Below are positions 1 to 11,275 of a DNA stretch of 64,000 bases, in pieces. Both the position numbers and the translations under genes were made by a program. Numbering within the stretch: the first letter of the stretch is position 1; the number at the start of each line of letters is the position of its first letter. The stretch comes from Adiantum capillus-veneris (taxonomy: Eukaryota > Streptophyta > Polypodiopsida > Polypodiales > Pteridaceae), in assembly GCA_014529385.2 (NCBI GenBank), contig CM043953.1, positions 87,843,842-87,907,841 on the forward strand, in the 5' to 3' direction. The notes under the pieces are model-generated. The model saw only the letters and a list, made by a program, of their open reading frames with translations. It was not told the DNA's origin and did not search any database.

Positions 1-660
1 TACCTTATGTTTTACATGCTAAATTACTGCCTTGGGGTTGTGGCTGCTCTAGCACCTCATCTGGAGGGGATTGTAGACTACATTCCGAATCACTGTCTGA
101 GCTCAAGTGGTTAAATTGAATTGCTGCCTGGTAAGGGATTACCCTGTGCTGAACAAATGCTTAATTTGTTATGTGGATCACATTGGTTAATATTCGAGCT
201 AGTTACCATAAAGCTAAAGATTTCCCACCATCTTGTTCTGGCTACCCTATGGGTACTATCCTCTAAAATACCTCCTACCAGTTTTAGTTTTTAAGCTAAA
301 ACCTATTATTTGGCCCTTCATAAACCTGGGCGGCTTTCGAGTTCACTGTCTCTACTTAGGTTTTCATCATGCTATCGCGACTGCATCACTGCCCCGCTCT
401 GATGGAAAGTTGTCTGCCTTGGCTTCCCTACCTCCCACTCATTGATAGAATCCTACCTGGATTACCTCGTACATTCATCAAGGCTAGGCGGCCGCGGCAC
501 CACCACTAATGAGCGTCTGTCGGAGTGCATCCCTGCCTCCTCCACTATAAAAGGTGAGGGATCTTCTGCTCCCTCACTTAGACTTTGTTGTTGTTTTTTC
601 TTGAGAAAAAGTGAGAGGAAGGAATGGTGCTGTTGATTCATCTCTTGAAAAACATGGTGC
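1..660. other. Unassigned sequence left of the copia element
   Basis: No protein family is recognisable in any frame; the two short plus-strand ORFs here have no domain and no coding character. A TATAAAAG string at about 545-552 resembles a core promoter but has no supported transcript behind it. The words ATGGTGCTGTT near 624 and 654 form a short direct repeat just outside the copia 5' LTR. The stretch could be host intergenic DNA or an older transposon edge. Confidence 0.3.
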
Positions 661-1413
661 TGTTAAGTATGGAGCCTGATTTACCCTTGTAATTTTCTGT
701 GGTAAAAGCGCACATTTGTAAGGCCCCCATTTTGAGGAGAAGCCATCGTGCGTGAAGGAAAATCACTCACCGAAAAGCAAAATTTTCACGCACAAGAATC
801 AGGGGCAACTTTAGTGGCCTCGGGGGCCTCCGCCCCCGAGACTTTTTTTTCCCCTCATCGGAATATTCCTTTTCGCCGGAATATTATGGCCGGACGGCGG
901 CCGAAAAGTGGTCGGAAAACAACCGGTCGGTTGGCCGGTGGTCGGTAGTCAATGGCTGGTGGCCAAATTCAAAAGCGGACTTGTCTTCTCAAGGGCGGCC
1001 ACACATGGGCGGATTGGAGGGTCCAATTTGGACTTATTCGCACAAGGGCGGCTACACATGGCTGCCTCTCATAAGAGAGGGCAACCCTTTTGGCCTATAA
1101 AAGGAGGCCATTTCTACACACATTTCATAGTGTGAAGTTGATGCAACAAGGTGAGTTTGAGGTGGTGAGAGTGAAGCAAGGCGGGAGCTCCATTAAGGGT
1201 ATAATCCCTTTGTAAACTACTTCTTGTTTTGAAGTACTAAAGCCATTGAGTAGCTGCTTTCCCGTGGACGTAGCCCACATTGGGTGAACCACGTATATCG
1301 TGTGTACTCTCTCTCTCTCTCTCTCTACTCTATAATCTCGTGTATGTAAATCTGTCTCTCTCCATTAAGTAATCTACTCAATTATCTATTTAGCTATGTC
1401 TTATTTCCTAACA
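661..1413 (+). repeat. 5' LTR of the copia element
   Basis: The 753-bp LTR starts TGTTA and ends TAACA, a perfect 5-bp terminal inverted repeat with the usual TG...CA ends. The primer binding site follows two bases later. Its first 130 bp are repeated at 5429-5558 with about six substitutions (roughly 95 percent identity by eye). A (CT)n tract lies at 1308-1326. Confidence 0.93.
1096..1103 (+). promoter_or_regulatory. TATA box in the copia LTR
   Basis: TATAAAAG lies about 435 bp into the LTR, where the U3/R boundary of a plant LTR would be expected. It probably drives the genomic RNA of the element. No start site can be shown from sequence alone. Confidence 0.6.
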
Positions 1414-1415
1414 AC

Positions 1416-1427
1416 TGGTATCAGAGC
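1416..1427 (+). other. Primer binding site, initiator tRNA-Met type
   Basis: TGGTATCAGAGC is complementary to the 3' end of plant initiator tRNA-Met and lies two bases after the LTR end, where minus-strand DNA synthesis is primed. Confidence 0.93.
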
Positions 1428-1486
1428 AAGGTTTGCACGTAGCTAAATTATCTCAAGGAAAGGATTCCTTGAATTGAGTGGGAGTT

Positions 1487-2008
1487 ATGGTGGAGGAAGG
1501 GAAGCTCAAGATTGAGAAGTTCAACGGCAAAAACTACCAACATTGGAAGATGCAGATTGAAGACTATCTCTACCAGAAGGACCTCTATTTGCCACTAGGC
1601 GGTCTTGCGAAGAAGCCCGCAACAATGGCAAATGAAGCATGGATTGTCCTTGATCGAAAGGCACTGGGAACAATCCGGTTAAGCTTGGTATCAACGGTGG
1701 CCTTCAATGTTTCGGAGATGAAGACCACGGAGGACTTGATGAAGTCACTTGACGACTTCTACGAGAAACCATCGGCATCCAATAAGGTATTTCTTATGAA
1801 GCGCTTGTTCAATCTAAAGATGGCAGAGAATGGTTCAGTTGCAAAACACCTAAATGACTTTAACACAAATATAAGTCAACTTCGATCGGTGAAAATCAAT
1901 TTCGATGACGAAGTGCAAGCTCTCCTTATACTATCATCTCTACCGGATAGTTGGGACAGCCTTGTGATGGTTGTAAGTAATTCTATTTCTGGCACAAATA
2001 CTCTTTAG
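1487..2008 (+). pseudogene. gag: Copia gag, N-terminal part, ended by an in-frame TAG
   Basis: The product begins MVEEGKLKIEKFNGKNY and carries the UBN2/gag-polypeptide pattern of plant copia elements (a tryptophan-rich FxGxNYxxWK opening, then helical sequence ending LSSLPDSWD). The start at 1487 fits family products better than the upstream ATG at 1478. The frame stops at TAG 2006-2008 and continues without a shift into the pol frame, which opens with the usual FDEVVG-LLSEE stretch of gag. This is therefore the first part of one gag-pol polyprotein. The stop is either a point mutation or, less likely, a readthrough site. Confidence 0.9.
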
Positions 2009-5000
2009 TTTGATGAGGTTGTGGGTATTCTCCTAAGCGAGGAAATACGAAGGAGAAGCACAGGAGAATCATCAAGTGCTGCACTGTCAGTGGAAACAAT
2101 AGGAAGGCCTAAGGAGAGGTTCAAAAACCAAAAGGGTCGTGATCGCTCAAGCCGGAGCAAGTCACGCACAAAGTCAGTTCTTGAATGTTGGAACTGCGGC
2201 AAGAAGGGCCGCGTCAAGAAGGATTGCTGGTCCAATAAGAAGAAGGAGACAGAGTCTCAAGACAACAAGCCAACATCGGAGGCCAATGTGGCAGGCAAAG
2301 TAGAGCAAGATGCTCTAATTCTCTCATTAGACAATGTGTCTAATTCCTGGATAGTAGATTCCGGGGCTTCATTCCATGCGACACCACACAAGCAACATTT
2401 CCAAGACTACACCAAAGGTAATTTTGGGTATGTATACTTGGGAGATGATGAAGCTTGTGAGATTGTCGGCAAAGGTACAGTTTCTGTCAAAACTGCTAAC
2501 GGAAATGAATGGAAGCTTAAAGATGTTAGGCATGTTCCTTCTCTTCGCAAGAATTTAATCTCTACAGGACAATTGGACGATGAAGGTCACAACATTTCAT
2601 TCAGAAACAAACGGTGGAAGATCTTAAAGGGATCTTTGGTGGTTGCCAAGGGAGAAAAGGTCGGTACACTTTACTTGTGTACTGTTAGCATGCAACCTTC
2701 AGCTTGTGCAACAACTACAGAAGTTGATAGTGTAGTGTGGCACTACCGGCTTGGGCATATGAGTGCCAAAGGAATGCAAATCCTTCAAACAAAGAAGCTT
2801 CTACCAGGTTTGAAAGAAGTGGAATTAGAGTTCTGTGAAGATTGTGTTTATGGTAAACAAAAGAGGGTAAAATTTCAAAAATCAAGAAATGAAAGAAAAA
2901 ATAAAAAACTTGAGTTGATTCATTCTGATGTTTGGGGTCTTGCAAGTACACCATCACTTGGTGGCTCATTGTACTATGTAACATTCATAGACGATGCGAC
3001 TAGAAAAACATGGGTTTATGTCATGAAGAATAAATCCGATGTATTTTCCATATTTCAAAGGTGGAAAGCCTTTGTGGAGAATGAAACAGGTACCAAGGTT
3101 AAATGCCTCAGATCCGACAATGGAGGTGAATATTGCAGCCAAGCTTTTGAAAGCTTTTGTGCTAGCAATGGCATTCGCAGGCAAAGGACAACCCTAAGGA
3201 CACCTCAGCAAAATGGTATTTCGGAAAGAATGAACAGGAAAATCATGGAGCGAGCACGAAGCATGCGGCTACATGCAAGCCTACCGCTTGAGCTTTGGGC
3301 GGAAGCTGTAAGTACATCTGTGTACTTAATCAACCGGTCACCCTCAACGGCATTGGATGGGGGAGTTCCAGAAGAGGCATGGACAGGTAAACCGTTGAAT
3401 TATGCATTTCTCAAAGTGTTTGGGTGTGAGGCTTTCATGCACATAGGTAGAAGCCTAAGATCAAAGCTAGATGCAAATTTCAAAAAGTGTTTCTTCATTG
3501 GCTATGGAGAAGGTGACTTTGGGTATCGCCTATGGAATCCTGAAGATGGTAAAATATTAAGGAGTAGGGATGCAATTTTTAACGAAAAAAATATGTACAA
3601 AGATTACTTGGAAACAAAACAAACAAAAGAAACAGGTGATGAGTACATGGAGCTTGAGGACGGTGAAGACTCAAGGACTGCAAACGGTGACAATGTGCAA
3701 CAACGTCAACCAAATGAGGAGCCTCAACCTATTCCCCGAAGATCTACAAGAGCAAGTAGACCTCCAGAAAGGTTTGTTCCTTCCTTCAACCATCTCTTGA
3801 TCTCAGATTCTGGAGAGCCGGAATCATACGAAGAAGCTATGCAACATGAATCCAAAGAAGAATGGACGAAGAGCATGCAAGTGGAGATGGACTCACTACA
3901 TCGCAACCAAACATGGGAGTTGGTTGAGTTGCCTAAAGGTAAGTGGGCACTTCAAAACAAATGGGTGTACAAGGTGAAGGAAGAAGAAGGTGGGAAGAAA
4001 AAGTACAAGTCTAGGCTTGTGGTAAAAGGGTTTTCTCAAAAGAAAGGTATTGAATTCAATGAAATATTTTCTCTTGTTGTAAAAATGAACTCAATTAGGC
4101 TTGTCTTAAGCCTTGTGGCTGCTCATGATCTAAATCTCGAGCAAATGGATGTAAATACGGCATTCCCTCACGGTGACTTAGAGGAGGAAATCTACATGCT
4201 TCAACCAAAGGGGTATGAAGTAAAAGGTAAGGAGAAAATGGTATGCAGATTAAAGAAGAGCTTGTATGGTTTAAATCAAGCATCAAGACAATGGTACTTG
4301 AAGTTTGATCGATGGATGTTGGATCATGGATTCACAAGATGCAACTTGGATCACTGCGTCTACACGAAGAATTTGGGAGATGGTAAATTTATCATCCTAA
4401 TGTTATATGTTGATGACATGTTGATTGCAAGTGCTAACATGCAGGACAACAAAGACCTAAAAGAGGAGCTGTCTAAATATTATTTAATGAAAGATTTAGG
4501 TGCTGCAAAGAGGATACTTGGTATGAAAATATCAAGGGATAGGACGAAGAAGACAATAAAGCTATCTCCAGAAGATTACATCAAGAAGGTACTAGAAAGG
4601 TTTGCAATGCAAAATGCAAAACCAGTTTCTACACCTTTGGCTGGTCACTTTAAACTAATGAAGGATATGTGTCCAAAGACACAAGAGGAGATAGCCTATA
4701 TGTCTAAAGTTCCATATGCTGTAGCGGTAGGTTCTCTAATGTATGCTATGGTCTGGACAAGGCCAAACATTGCACATGCAGTGGGAGTTGTGAGTAGGCT
4801 CATGGACAACCCAGGTGAAGAGCATTGGCAAGCTGTGAAGTGGATACTTAGGTATCTAAAAGGGACAACAACAAATGCTTTGTATTTTGGAGGAACTGAT
4901 ATTTTTCTAGAAGGGTATGATGATGCAGATATGGCAGGTGACAAAGATACTCGAAGGAGCACTATTGGCTATGTGTTCATGGTTGGAGGCAGAGCAGTAA

Positions 5001-5368
5001 GCTGGGCTTCAAAGCTGCAGAAAGTGGTTTCACTTTCTACCACGGAAGCAAAGTATGTAGCAATGACGGAGGCAAGCAAAGAAATTATGTGGCTTCACAG
5101 ATTCTTAGAAGAGATTGGATTCAAACAAGACAATTGTGTCTTGTACAGTGATAGCCAAAGCGCTATCCATCTTGCGAAGAACTCAGTCTTTCATTCAAGG
5201 ACAAAGCACATTGAGGTGAGATATCACTTCATACGCACTCTTTTGGAAGAGGGACAACTAAAGCTAGGAAAGGTGCATACAAGTGAAAATCCTGCAGACA
5301 TGTTTACAAAGGTGGTCAACAAGGAGAAGTTGAGCTTTTGCTCATCTTCAATCGGCATTCAAGGATAA
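2009..5368 (+). CDS. pol: Copia pol: gag C-terminus, protease, integrase, RT, RNase H
   Basis: This continues the gag frame for about 1,120 codons. Counting from the ATG at 2021, a CCHC zinc knuckle lies at residues 56-69 but its His is replaced by Arg. The protease DSG is at 113-115. The integrase zinc site is H241, H246, C272, C275 and the integrase triad is D303, D366, E402. The RT YVDD is at 796-799. RNase H follows with SDSQSA and the terminal NPADMFTK block. In the RT block around MDVNTAF two normally conserved residues differ. Replication enzymes are otherwise full length, so only the upstream TAG and the zinc-knuckle change obviously disable the copy. The order of domains is diagnostic of Ty1/copia. 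Confidence 0.93.
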   Translation, partial: FDEVVGILLSEEIRRRSTGESSSAALSVETIGRPKERFKNQKGRDRSSRSKSRTKSVLECWNCGKKGRVKKDCWSNKKKETESQDNKPTSEANVAGKVEQDALILSLDNVSNSWIVDSGASFHATPHKQHFQDYTKGNFGYVYLGDDEACEIVGKGTVSVKTANGNEWKLKDVRHVPSLRKNLISTGQLDDEGHNISFRNKRWKILKGSLVVAKGEKVGTLYLCTVSMQPSACATTTEVDSVVWHYRLGHMSAKGMQILQTKKLLPGLKEVELEFCEDCVYGKQKRVKFQKSRNERKNKKLELIHSDVWGLASTPSLGGSLYYVTFIDDATRKTWVYVMKNKSDVFSIFQRWKAFVENETGTKVKCLRSDNGGEYCSQAFESFCASNGIRRQRTTLRTPQQNGISERMNRKIMERARSMRLHASLPLELWAEAVSTSVYLINRSPSTALDGGVPEEAWTGKPLNYAFLKVFGCEAFMHIGRSLRSKLDANFKKCFFIGYGEGDFGYRLWNPEDGKILRSRDAIFNEKNMYKDYLETKQTKETGDEYMELEDGEDSRTANGDNVQQRQPNEEPQPIPRRSTRASRPPERFVPSFNHLLISDSGEPESYEEAMQHESKEEWTKSMQVEMDSLHRNQTWELVELPKGKWALQNKWVYKVKEEEGGKKKYKSRLVVKGFSQKKGIEFNEIFSLVVKMNSIRLVLSLVAAHDLNLEQMDVNTAFPHGDLEEEIYMLQPKGYEVKGKEKMVCRLKKSLYGLNQASRQWYLKFDRWMLDHGFTRCNLDHCVYTKNLGDGKFIILMLYVDDMLIASANMQDNKDLKEELSKYYLMKDLGAAKRILGMKISRDRTKKTIKLSPEDYIKKVLERFAMQNAKPVSTPLAGHFKLMKDMCPKTQEEIAYMSKVPYAVAVGSLMYAMVWTRPNIAHAVGVVSRLMDNPGEEHWQAVKWILRYLKGTTTNALYFGGTDIFLEGYDDADMAGDKDTRRSTIGYVFMVGGRAVSWASKLQKVVSLSTTEAKYVAMTEASKEIMWLHRFLEEIGFKQDNCVLYSDSQSAIHLAKNSVFHSRTKHIEVRYHFIRTLLEEGQLKLGKVHTSENPADMFTKVVNKEKLSFCSSSIGIQG

Positions 5369-5417
5369 GAAGCCAGGATGGAAAGCAGTCACAAGTTTGG
5401 TTTGGAGATCAGTCTCC

Positions 5418-5427
5418 AAGTGGGAGA
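5418..5427 (+). other. Purine-rich tract before the copia 3' LTR
   Basis: AAGTGGGAGA sits directly upstream of the TGTTAAG that opens the 3' LTR, in the place of the plus-strand primer. Confidence 0.75.
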
Positions 5428-5428
5428 T

Positions 5429-5558
5429 TGTTAAGTATGGAGCCTGCTTTACCCTTGTAATTTTCTGTGGTAAAAGCGCACATTTGTAAGGCCCCCATTA
5501 TAAGGAGAAGCCATTGTGCGTGAAGGAAAATCACTCACCAGAAAGCAAAATTTTCACG
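5429..5558 (+). repeat. 3' LTR of the copia element, first 130 bp only
   Basis: It matches 661-790 base for base in length with about six substitutions, then stops abruptly at TTTTCACG. The remaining 620 bp of LTR are absent, and the downstream sequence belongs to a different repeat family. A deletion or recombination removed the 3' end after insertion. Confidence 0.92.
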
Positions 5559-5681
5559 GATTTGGGAACTCTCACTTAATTCATTGCATGTGCACTCCCT
5601 TCTTGATCTTCTAGCATATGAGCACTAGAGGCTAATACTAATGCCGATGTTACAATTTCTCTCACCACCGTATTGACCTCC

Positions 5682-5790
5682 CATGGATGCCTTCTTCAAT
5701 GACACATACACATTCAGTACCGAGATTTTGTGGCTACCCTACCTACACACATAGGCATAAATATGTTCGTGCATGGCTCAACTGCCGTAG
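5682..5790 (+). repeat. Dispersed repeat, copy 1
   Basis: This segment (from GGATGCCTTC to TAGA) aligns along its length with 10515-10622, including a matching GCATAAAT...TTGCATGGCTCAA block. Both copies are followed within about 1 kb by a similar GTAGGTGC hairpin, so the repeated unit is larger than the aligned core. Confidence 0.65.
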
Positions 5791-6232
5791 ATACATTTAG
5801 CTCATGCTCTTACATGTGTGTCTCGATAACTGATTCAATTAAACATACACTCTTAGCCCCACCCACATGTTTTTTCTATCGTCGCCATCAACTCCCTTGG
5901 CGATTCATCTTTTCTGGATTTGGCAACAATTTACTCCTCTCCCTACTTGTGCTACTAGAGATATGTGTTGGGAAATAAGGGAGATCCTAGAAGTGTTTAT
6001 AAAATATGTTACCTTCCACCTCTCATTAAAAGCCTTGCATGTTGAACCACATATCTTAGCATTATATACGAACTGGTTTGTCTCGCATCATCCTTTTGCG
6101 CTCCTTGGCCGTAGAGGAATTCTATTCCTCCCCCATCTGGTACACAGGAGGTACGTAATGGCAGATTTTAAGACATCCCTTTCTCTCTCTTGGTATCTCT
6201 TGCACATGCATACGATGGTTCTATCACTCTCT

Positions 6233-6234
6233 AT

Positions 6235-6311
<77 letters not shown>
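6233..6311 (+). repeat. Compound microsatellite (CT)n(AC)n
   Basis: An uninterrupted CT run passes directly into an AC run. The same CT-then-AC order recurs at 8005-8059. ORFs reading as SLSL or HTHT across it are artefacts. Confidence 0.98.
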
Positions 6312-6317
<6 letters not shown>

Positions 6318-6477
6318 ATGATCAACTCTTTGTGGGGACGAGCTTGGCTACTGCAGGAAATGGCCTACCTTGACCAACTATTGGGACTTGTGGAGGATCA
6401 CCTCCCCTACGGGCTTGCTAATTGGATTAACCAATTGGTCATACTACCAGCATCTACAGTTCAACCTAAACATTTAG

Positions 6478-6497
6478 GTAGGTGCTATTGCACCTAC
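6478..6497 (+). repeat. Conserved hairpin GTAGGTGC/GCACCTAC, copy 1
   Basis: This is a perfect 8-bp stem with a four-base loop (TATT). The same stem with loop TTAT occurs at 10951-10970, at the corresponding place after the second copy of the dispersed repeat. A weaker relative (GTAGGT/ACCTAC, 8-base loop) lies at 8173-8192. Confidence 0.7.
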
Positions 6498-7869
6498 TCA
6501 ATTCTTCATTTACACTCTAAATGGTTTCAAAAGATTAGGCTTAGATGGTTAAGTTAGGTAAGTTGCCGAGAAACTTCCTTTAATCACAAGTAATGATTTT
6601 ATATGCTATATGGTTTTCCCTTATCTTTTAAAACCTTATGTGGATCTTATGATAGGGGCTTTAGGCTGCTGTTGGAAAAGGAAAACAAAGGGATAAGTGG
6701 CATGTCGTACTATGATACCAAAAACTTCGCTGGCTTTGATATATTTTTCCAAATCCATTATTTGGATTTGATACTGGAAACTTCGCTTGTTCTGATATGT
6801 TTTTGCATACTTATGGATATGAGAATTAAAAATGTTTTTATTAGTAATACATACACCTTTTTAAGGAATAGGGGGATGCATAGGTACGAACTAATCTGCT
6901 TATAATGCCATTAATCTTAGGTGAAGATCTCGTAAAAGATAACAACGCATGAAACCTTAAATGAAGGTCTGTGTGGAAATAACAACAAATGCAATTGTGT
7001 AAAATAGGATCAAAATTCAAGCAGAATATTTGGTTCTTTTAAAAATTTTGTTCTACAGATATATACTCACTATATATTGAAAAATTGTTTGTCCTTTTGA
7101 TTTGAATCCTTCTGCGAACATGGGTTTAAAGCCTAAAATCCTCATGTGAGGTGCTCTAGTGAGTTGACATGCTTTGGAATACTGAAATATCACTGTGAAA
7201 AGATGGGGAAATGACGTCAAATTTTTACAAAAATAAGATCTTCTTTACTAAATGCTTTCCATTGTTATGTGGGGCTTTCTACTTGGCATATTATCAACTT
7301 GCTGGATTTCTAGCTGCTGGTGGTTTAACATTTCAACATACTAGCATTTTGTGTTATGAAATGTTATTACTATGTTTTTGGAACATAACCTTATTGGCCT
7401 TTGAAGGATCTGATCAATCCTTATGTCATAGCTAGCGATGATAAGCATAATAGTAATTTCACGGAGGAAAAATCTTGAGGAGTATAGTATAGCTGCCTCA
7501 CAACATGGTTTTGGTAGACGTGATTTGGGGATACATTGGCACTGGTATCTTCCTGATTTGCTAATTAAGTTAGTCATTTGGTTAAATCTTTTGCAAGATG
7601 TTACTGCCTGGTTCAAACTTTGTATTACTACATGGTTTTTTGTAGGTGATGCTAGCCTTTTGCACATTTATGGTGGTATGTGTATGACTAAGCTGAGTAT
7701 ATTCACTTTAGCAAATTCAGTACTAGGAACTACTTTTCAACACTTTTCTCTCTCGCGAGTTGCATACGTGCTGGCGTTTTCAATCTCTACAGACGTCTTT
7801 GTATTGTGCTACTCACAATCCCTTGGGAATCTCTTTTGCTACGCACCGATGTACACAAGGTACTATACT

Positions 7870-7870
<1 letters not shown>

Positions 7871-7960
<90 letters not shown>

Positions 7961-8006
7961 TTGTTGCCATAACTCTATAGGATGTCACAAAAGCATGCAT
8001 GTATAC

Positions 8007-8059
<53 letters not shown>
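7871..8059 (+). repeat. (AC)n and (CT)n(AC)n microsatellites
   Basis: There is an AC run of about 86 bp (7871-7957), unique DNA, then CT (8005-8028) followed by AC (8029-8059). Confidence 0.97.
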
Positions 8060-8061
<2 letters not shown>

Positions 8062-9344
8062 AACCAATATAAATAATAGTATCACAGGATGATTACATCA
8101 AGTGAAGTTGTACCAACTTACTACACTGCATCTTGAGACACACACACGATGTAGACGAACATGACGACTTAGGTAGGTGGTTGACTACCTACTGAGATAA
8201 CTGGCATAAATTATTTTGTTGAGGTTCAATTAGTGGGAATTACCAATATGGTATGGAATACTGTGTAACTGGGATTCAATTTAAAATGCATCATATCTTT
8301 TACATAGGAGACTAGAAAGTGGTTGATACCGGAGTTTGAGGCTATGCTTACCTTATATAAAGATATTTGACATGATAGATTTCAATTGCTGATGCTCATG
8401 AATTGTACATTTAAACTTGCTTGATTGAACAAATTCTTTTGAGTTGTACATGAACCGTTTTACAAATAAAATCCTGGTTTCATAAATTTATCGATACTTT
8501 TTGAACTCGAAAAGAATTTACAAACGAAATGCTGCCAAATATTTATAAAAATAAAATCTTGAATGGCAGTGGAGGTTGAAACACTTCATGAGTTAGTTTG
8601 AAATCATGATTCAACCATGCCTTTGTATCTGATGATGACATCATCTACTGAATAAAGACATACGAGGTTGTCAACTGATGGCTCCTTTTCAGTATAAGCT
8701 GGTGCCTAATAGAAGAACCTTCGGCCTGACAAGAGTGGTTTTTGGAACATGAATGTACCATTACACTGATCGTACTATTGTAAATTTTGTAGATGTGATT
8801 TTATTGTGAACAGCAAGTTGATTGTTTCTTATTTCAAAAGAGAATCTAAAAAAAAAGTAAGTCAGGTATTCTATTAGTAAAAAAGAAGACTGAGCTACAA
8901 TGTTTGGGATAAATAAGTGAACTGAATATTTTATTGGATTTGCTTGATTTCATAATTAAAAAAATGAAGTTTTGGAACAAAAGATACACACCTAAATTTT
9001 ATTGAGGTTTCTTTCATAGATTTAGACATTGTGCTCAAATTTTTGGCATTGTGAAGGGCATTGAATAACCTTAATTTCTATGATTATAATTATATAAAGC
9101 TTTCTATCTTGTTTGAAGGCCTTAATCCTCTTGTGAGGGTCTCCAAAGAGATGGCAAATACTGTGGCTTTTTGAAAAATTCTTCAAACAAGATGCTGTCC
9201 AATTTTTTTCATAGAAGGATTTTCTTTGGCTTTGTTGATACATTTGACATGTGGTAGTCCGTAGGTCACGCTATAAGCTAATCTTTCAAGTGTGACATGG
9301 ATAACAACTGGAACAATTTTGACACTTGTAATACGCACAAGCAT

Positions 9345-9500
9345 AGCCAGTTCTCACTGAATGCTTTTGTATGGATGCAGGTAACAGCTGGATCCTTCTC
9401 CTCATAGGATTAGTGGAGAAGGATAGCCAGTTCTCACAGAATTCTTTTGTATGGATGCAAATAACAATTGGATCCTTCTCCTCGTAGGATTAGTGGTGGT
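9345..9500 (+). repeat. 80-bp tandem duplication
   Basis: Two adjacent copies with an 80-bp period each run from AGCCAGTTCTCAC through TATGGATGCA and TCCTTCTCCTC to GGATTAGTGG. They differ at only a few positions, so the duplication is recent. A diverged single copy of the left part is seen near 12930. Confidence 0.88.
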
Positions 9501-9742
9501 TTGTCTCTAGGGACTAGATATCTTCAAAATGAATCGTAGCAATAGCAATACCTGGAGAATGGAAGATCTACATCAAACATTTTTTCAGTCAATAGTTTTA
9601 AGCTAATGTAAACTATTAAATTAAACAATTGACATGAAGTTATATACATGTTACTTATATTTTGGGTATATTGTTAATGTCCTTGTCCATGTATCATTAC
9701 CCTTTTCCTTATGTCAAATCTGAACTATTCCATTGTATGGTT

Positions 9743-9768
9743 CAATAGTTTGTAGAATCAAACTATTG
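9743..9768 (+). repeat. Conserved 10-bp-stem hairpin, copy 1
   Basis: CAATAGTTTG and CAAACTATTG form a perfect 10-bp stem around a 6-base loop. The identical stem occurs at 12676-12701 with a loop differing by two bases, and in both places an AC microsatellite begins within about 30 bp. Confidence 0.8.
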
Positions 9769-9784
9769 TTAGGCTTTTCATTTC

Positions 9785-10187
<403 letters not shown>

Positions 10188-10514
10188 ATCTAACTGGGTA
10201 GGAGCAATTATAATTAGTCCCTAGTTTCTCAGACATACCTGTCTGTTGTCTCAACTTTCTATTGTGCAAGATTACACCCGATTTATAATCTCATTGAATT
10301 ACCCGTTTCCTCTTCATTATCTCCATATCACATGGTTGTGTACAATGCCCTCCTAACTTTGACCTACTACACCTTTCATGCTTCCCCGTCTTGGTTCTTG
10401 AGAAATTCACATATGATAACCCCACTTCTTCTGTGTGAAAACATCCGATGCAGATACCCTTTTGCTTGTTGTGGTTTATTTGTTCATGCATAATCCACCT
10501 ATGATTAATGACAT

Positions 10515-10622
10515 GTGGATGCCTTCATCATTGGCACATGCACATTCGATGCCGAATTTCGGTGGCTGCCTATCTATACACATATGCATAAATGCGTTCT
10601 TGCATGGCTCAATCATTTAGAG
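10515..10622 (+). repeat. Dispersed repeat, copy 2
   Basis: This is the diverged partner of 5682-5790. It is followed by an AC microsatellite (10685-10704) and by the second GTAGGTGC hairpin at 10951-10970. Confidence 0.65.
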
Positions 10623-10950
10623 ACCGTCATCTCTATTCGCCCTAATTGGCTCAAAGCTGATGCGTGAGGATAGTTCAACACGCGCGCACACACACACACA
10701 CACATCTTGCTTAAAGAGGGTCTCCTGCAAAGGCTTGGCAGCACTATACGAGTGTTATACACACAAACGAACACACAAGATCAACATATGCATTATTTCC
10801 TTCGACAGGCTAATGAAGGAATACACCAACTAGTGCTGGATTTCTAGCGTCTTCACAACCTCATATCAATCTCTATCTCAAACCTCAGGCTTTGGAATCA
10901 TCATCCAATCTCCAGGCTGCCCCCTTGGACACAGTCGGGTTGACATTCAA

Positions 10951-10970
10951 GTAGGTGCTTATGCACCTAC
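10951..10970 (+). repeat. Conserved hairpin GTAGGTGC/GCACCTAC, copy 2
   Basis: The 8-bp stem is perfect with loop TTAT and pairs with the copy at 6478-6497. The stem is preserved while the loop and flanks have changed. Confidence 0.7.
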
Positions 10971-11156
10971 TCAGTACATAGTTTGTGTAAAAATGATGAC
11001 TTTAAATCAAACTCTGGTATTGGAGATTTGAACTTACAATCTATCTTTATGTATTGCTAATACTGGTTCTAAAACTTTTGAGGTTCTAAATCTAAACACA
11101 CACACCTAAACACATGCTAGCAAGTACATAGTCTGGTCTTGAGTAAGTAAATTTTA

Positions 11157-11275
11157 TTATTAAGCTTCAAATCTTTGTTATTTTTTATTTTCTCACTTGG
11201 AGACTCGCAGGAAAATTATTAAGCTTCAAAATCATTGTTATTTTTTTATTTGCTCACTTGAAGACTTGTAGGAAA
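11157..11275 (+). repeat. 59-bp tandem duplication
   Basis: The unit from TTATTAAGCTTCAAA to GTAGGAAAA occurs twice in tandem with a 59-bp period and scattered substitutions. Confidence 0.85.

Larger units (their letters stand above)
661..5558 (+). mobile_element. Ty1/copia LTR retrotransposon, 3' LTR truncated
   Basis: Components lie in the standard order: 5' LTR, primer binding site complementary to initiator tRNA-Met, gag, protease, integrase, reverse transcriptase, RNase H, purine-rich tract and the start of a 3' LTR. Integrase before reverse transcriptase is the diagnostic Ty1/copia order. The 3' LTR stops after 130 bp, so no target duplication can be read. The coding part is one long frame broken by a single TAG, so the copy is fairly young. 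The UBN2-type gag suggests a Tork-like plant lineage, which is an inference. Confidence 0.95.

Noticed and set aside
233-636. Two small plus-strand ORFs near the left edge
   Set aside because: They overlap slightly and have no domain, no conserved-looking block and no regulatory context.
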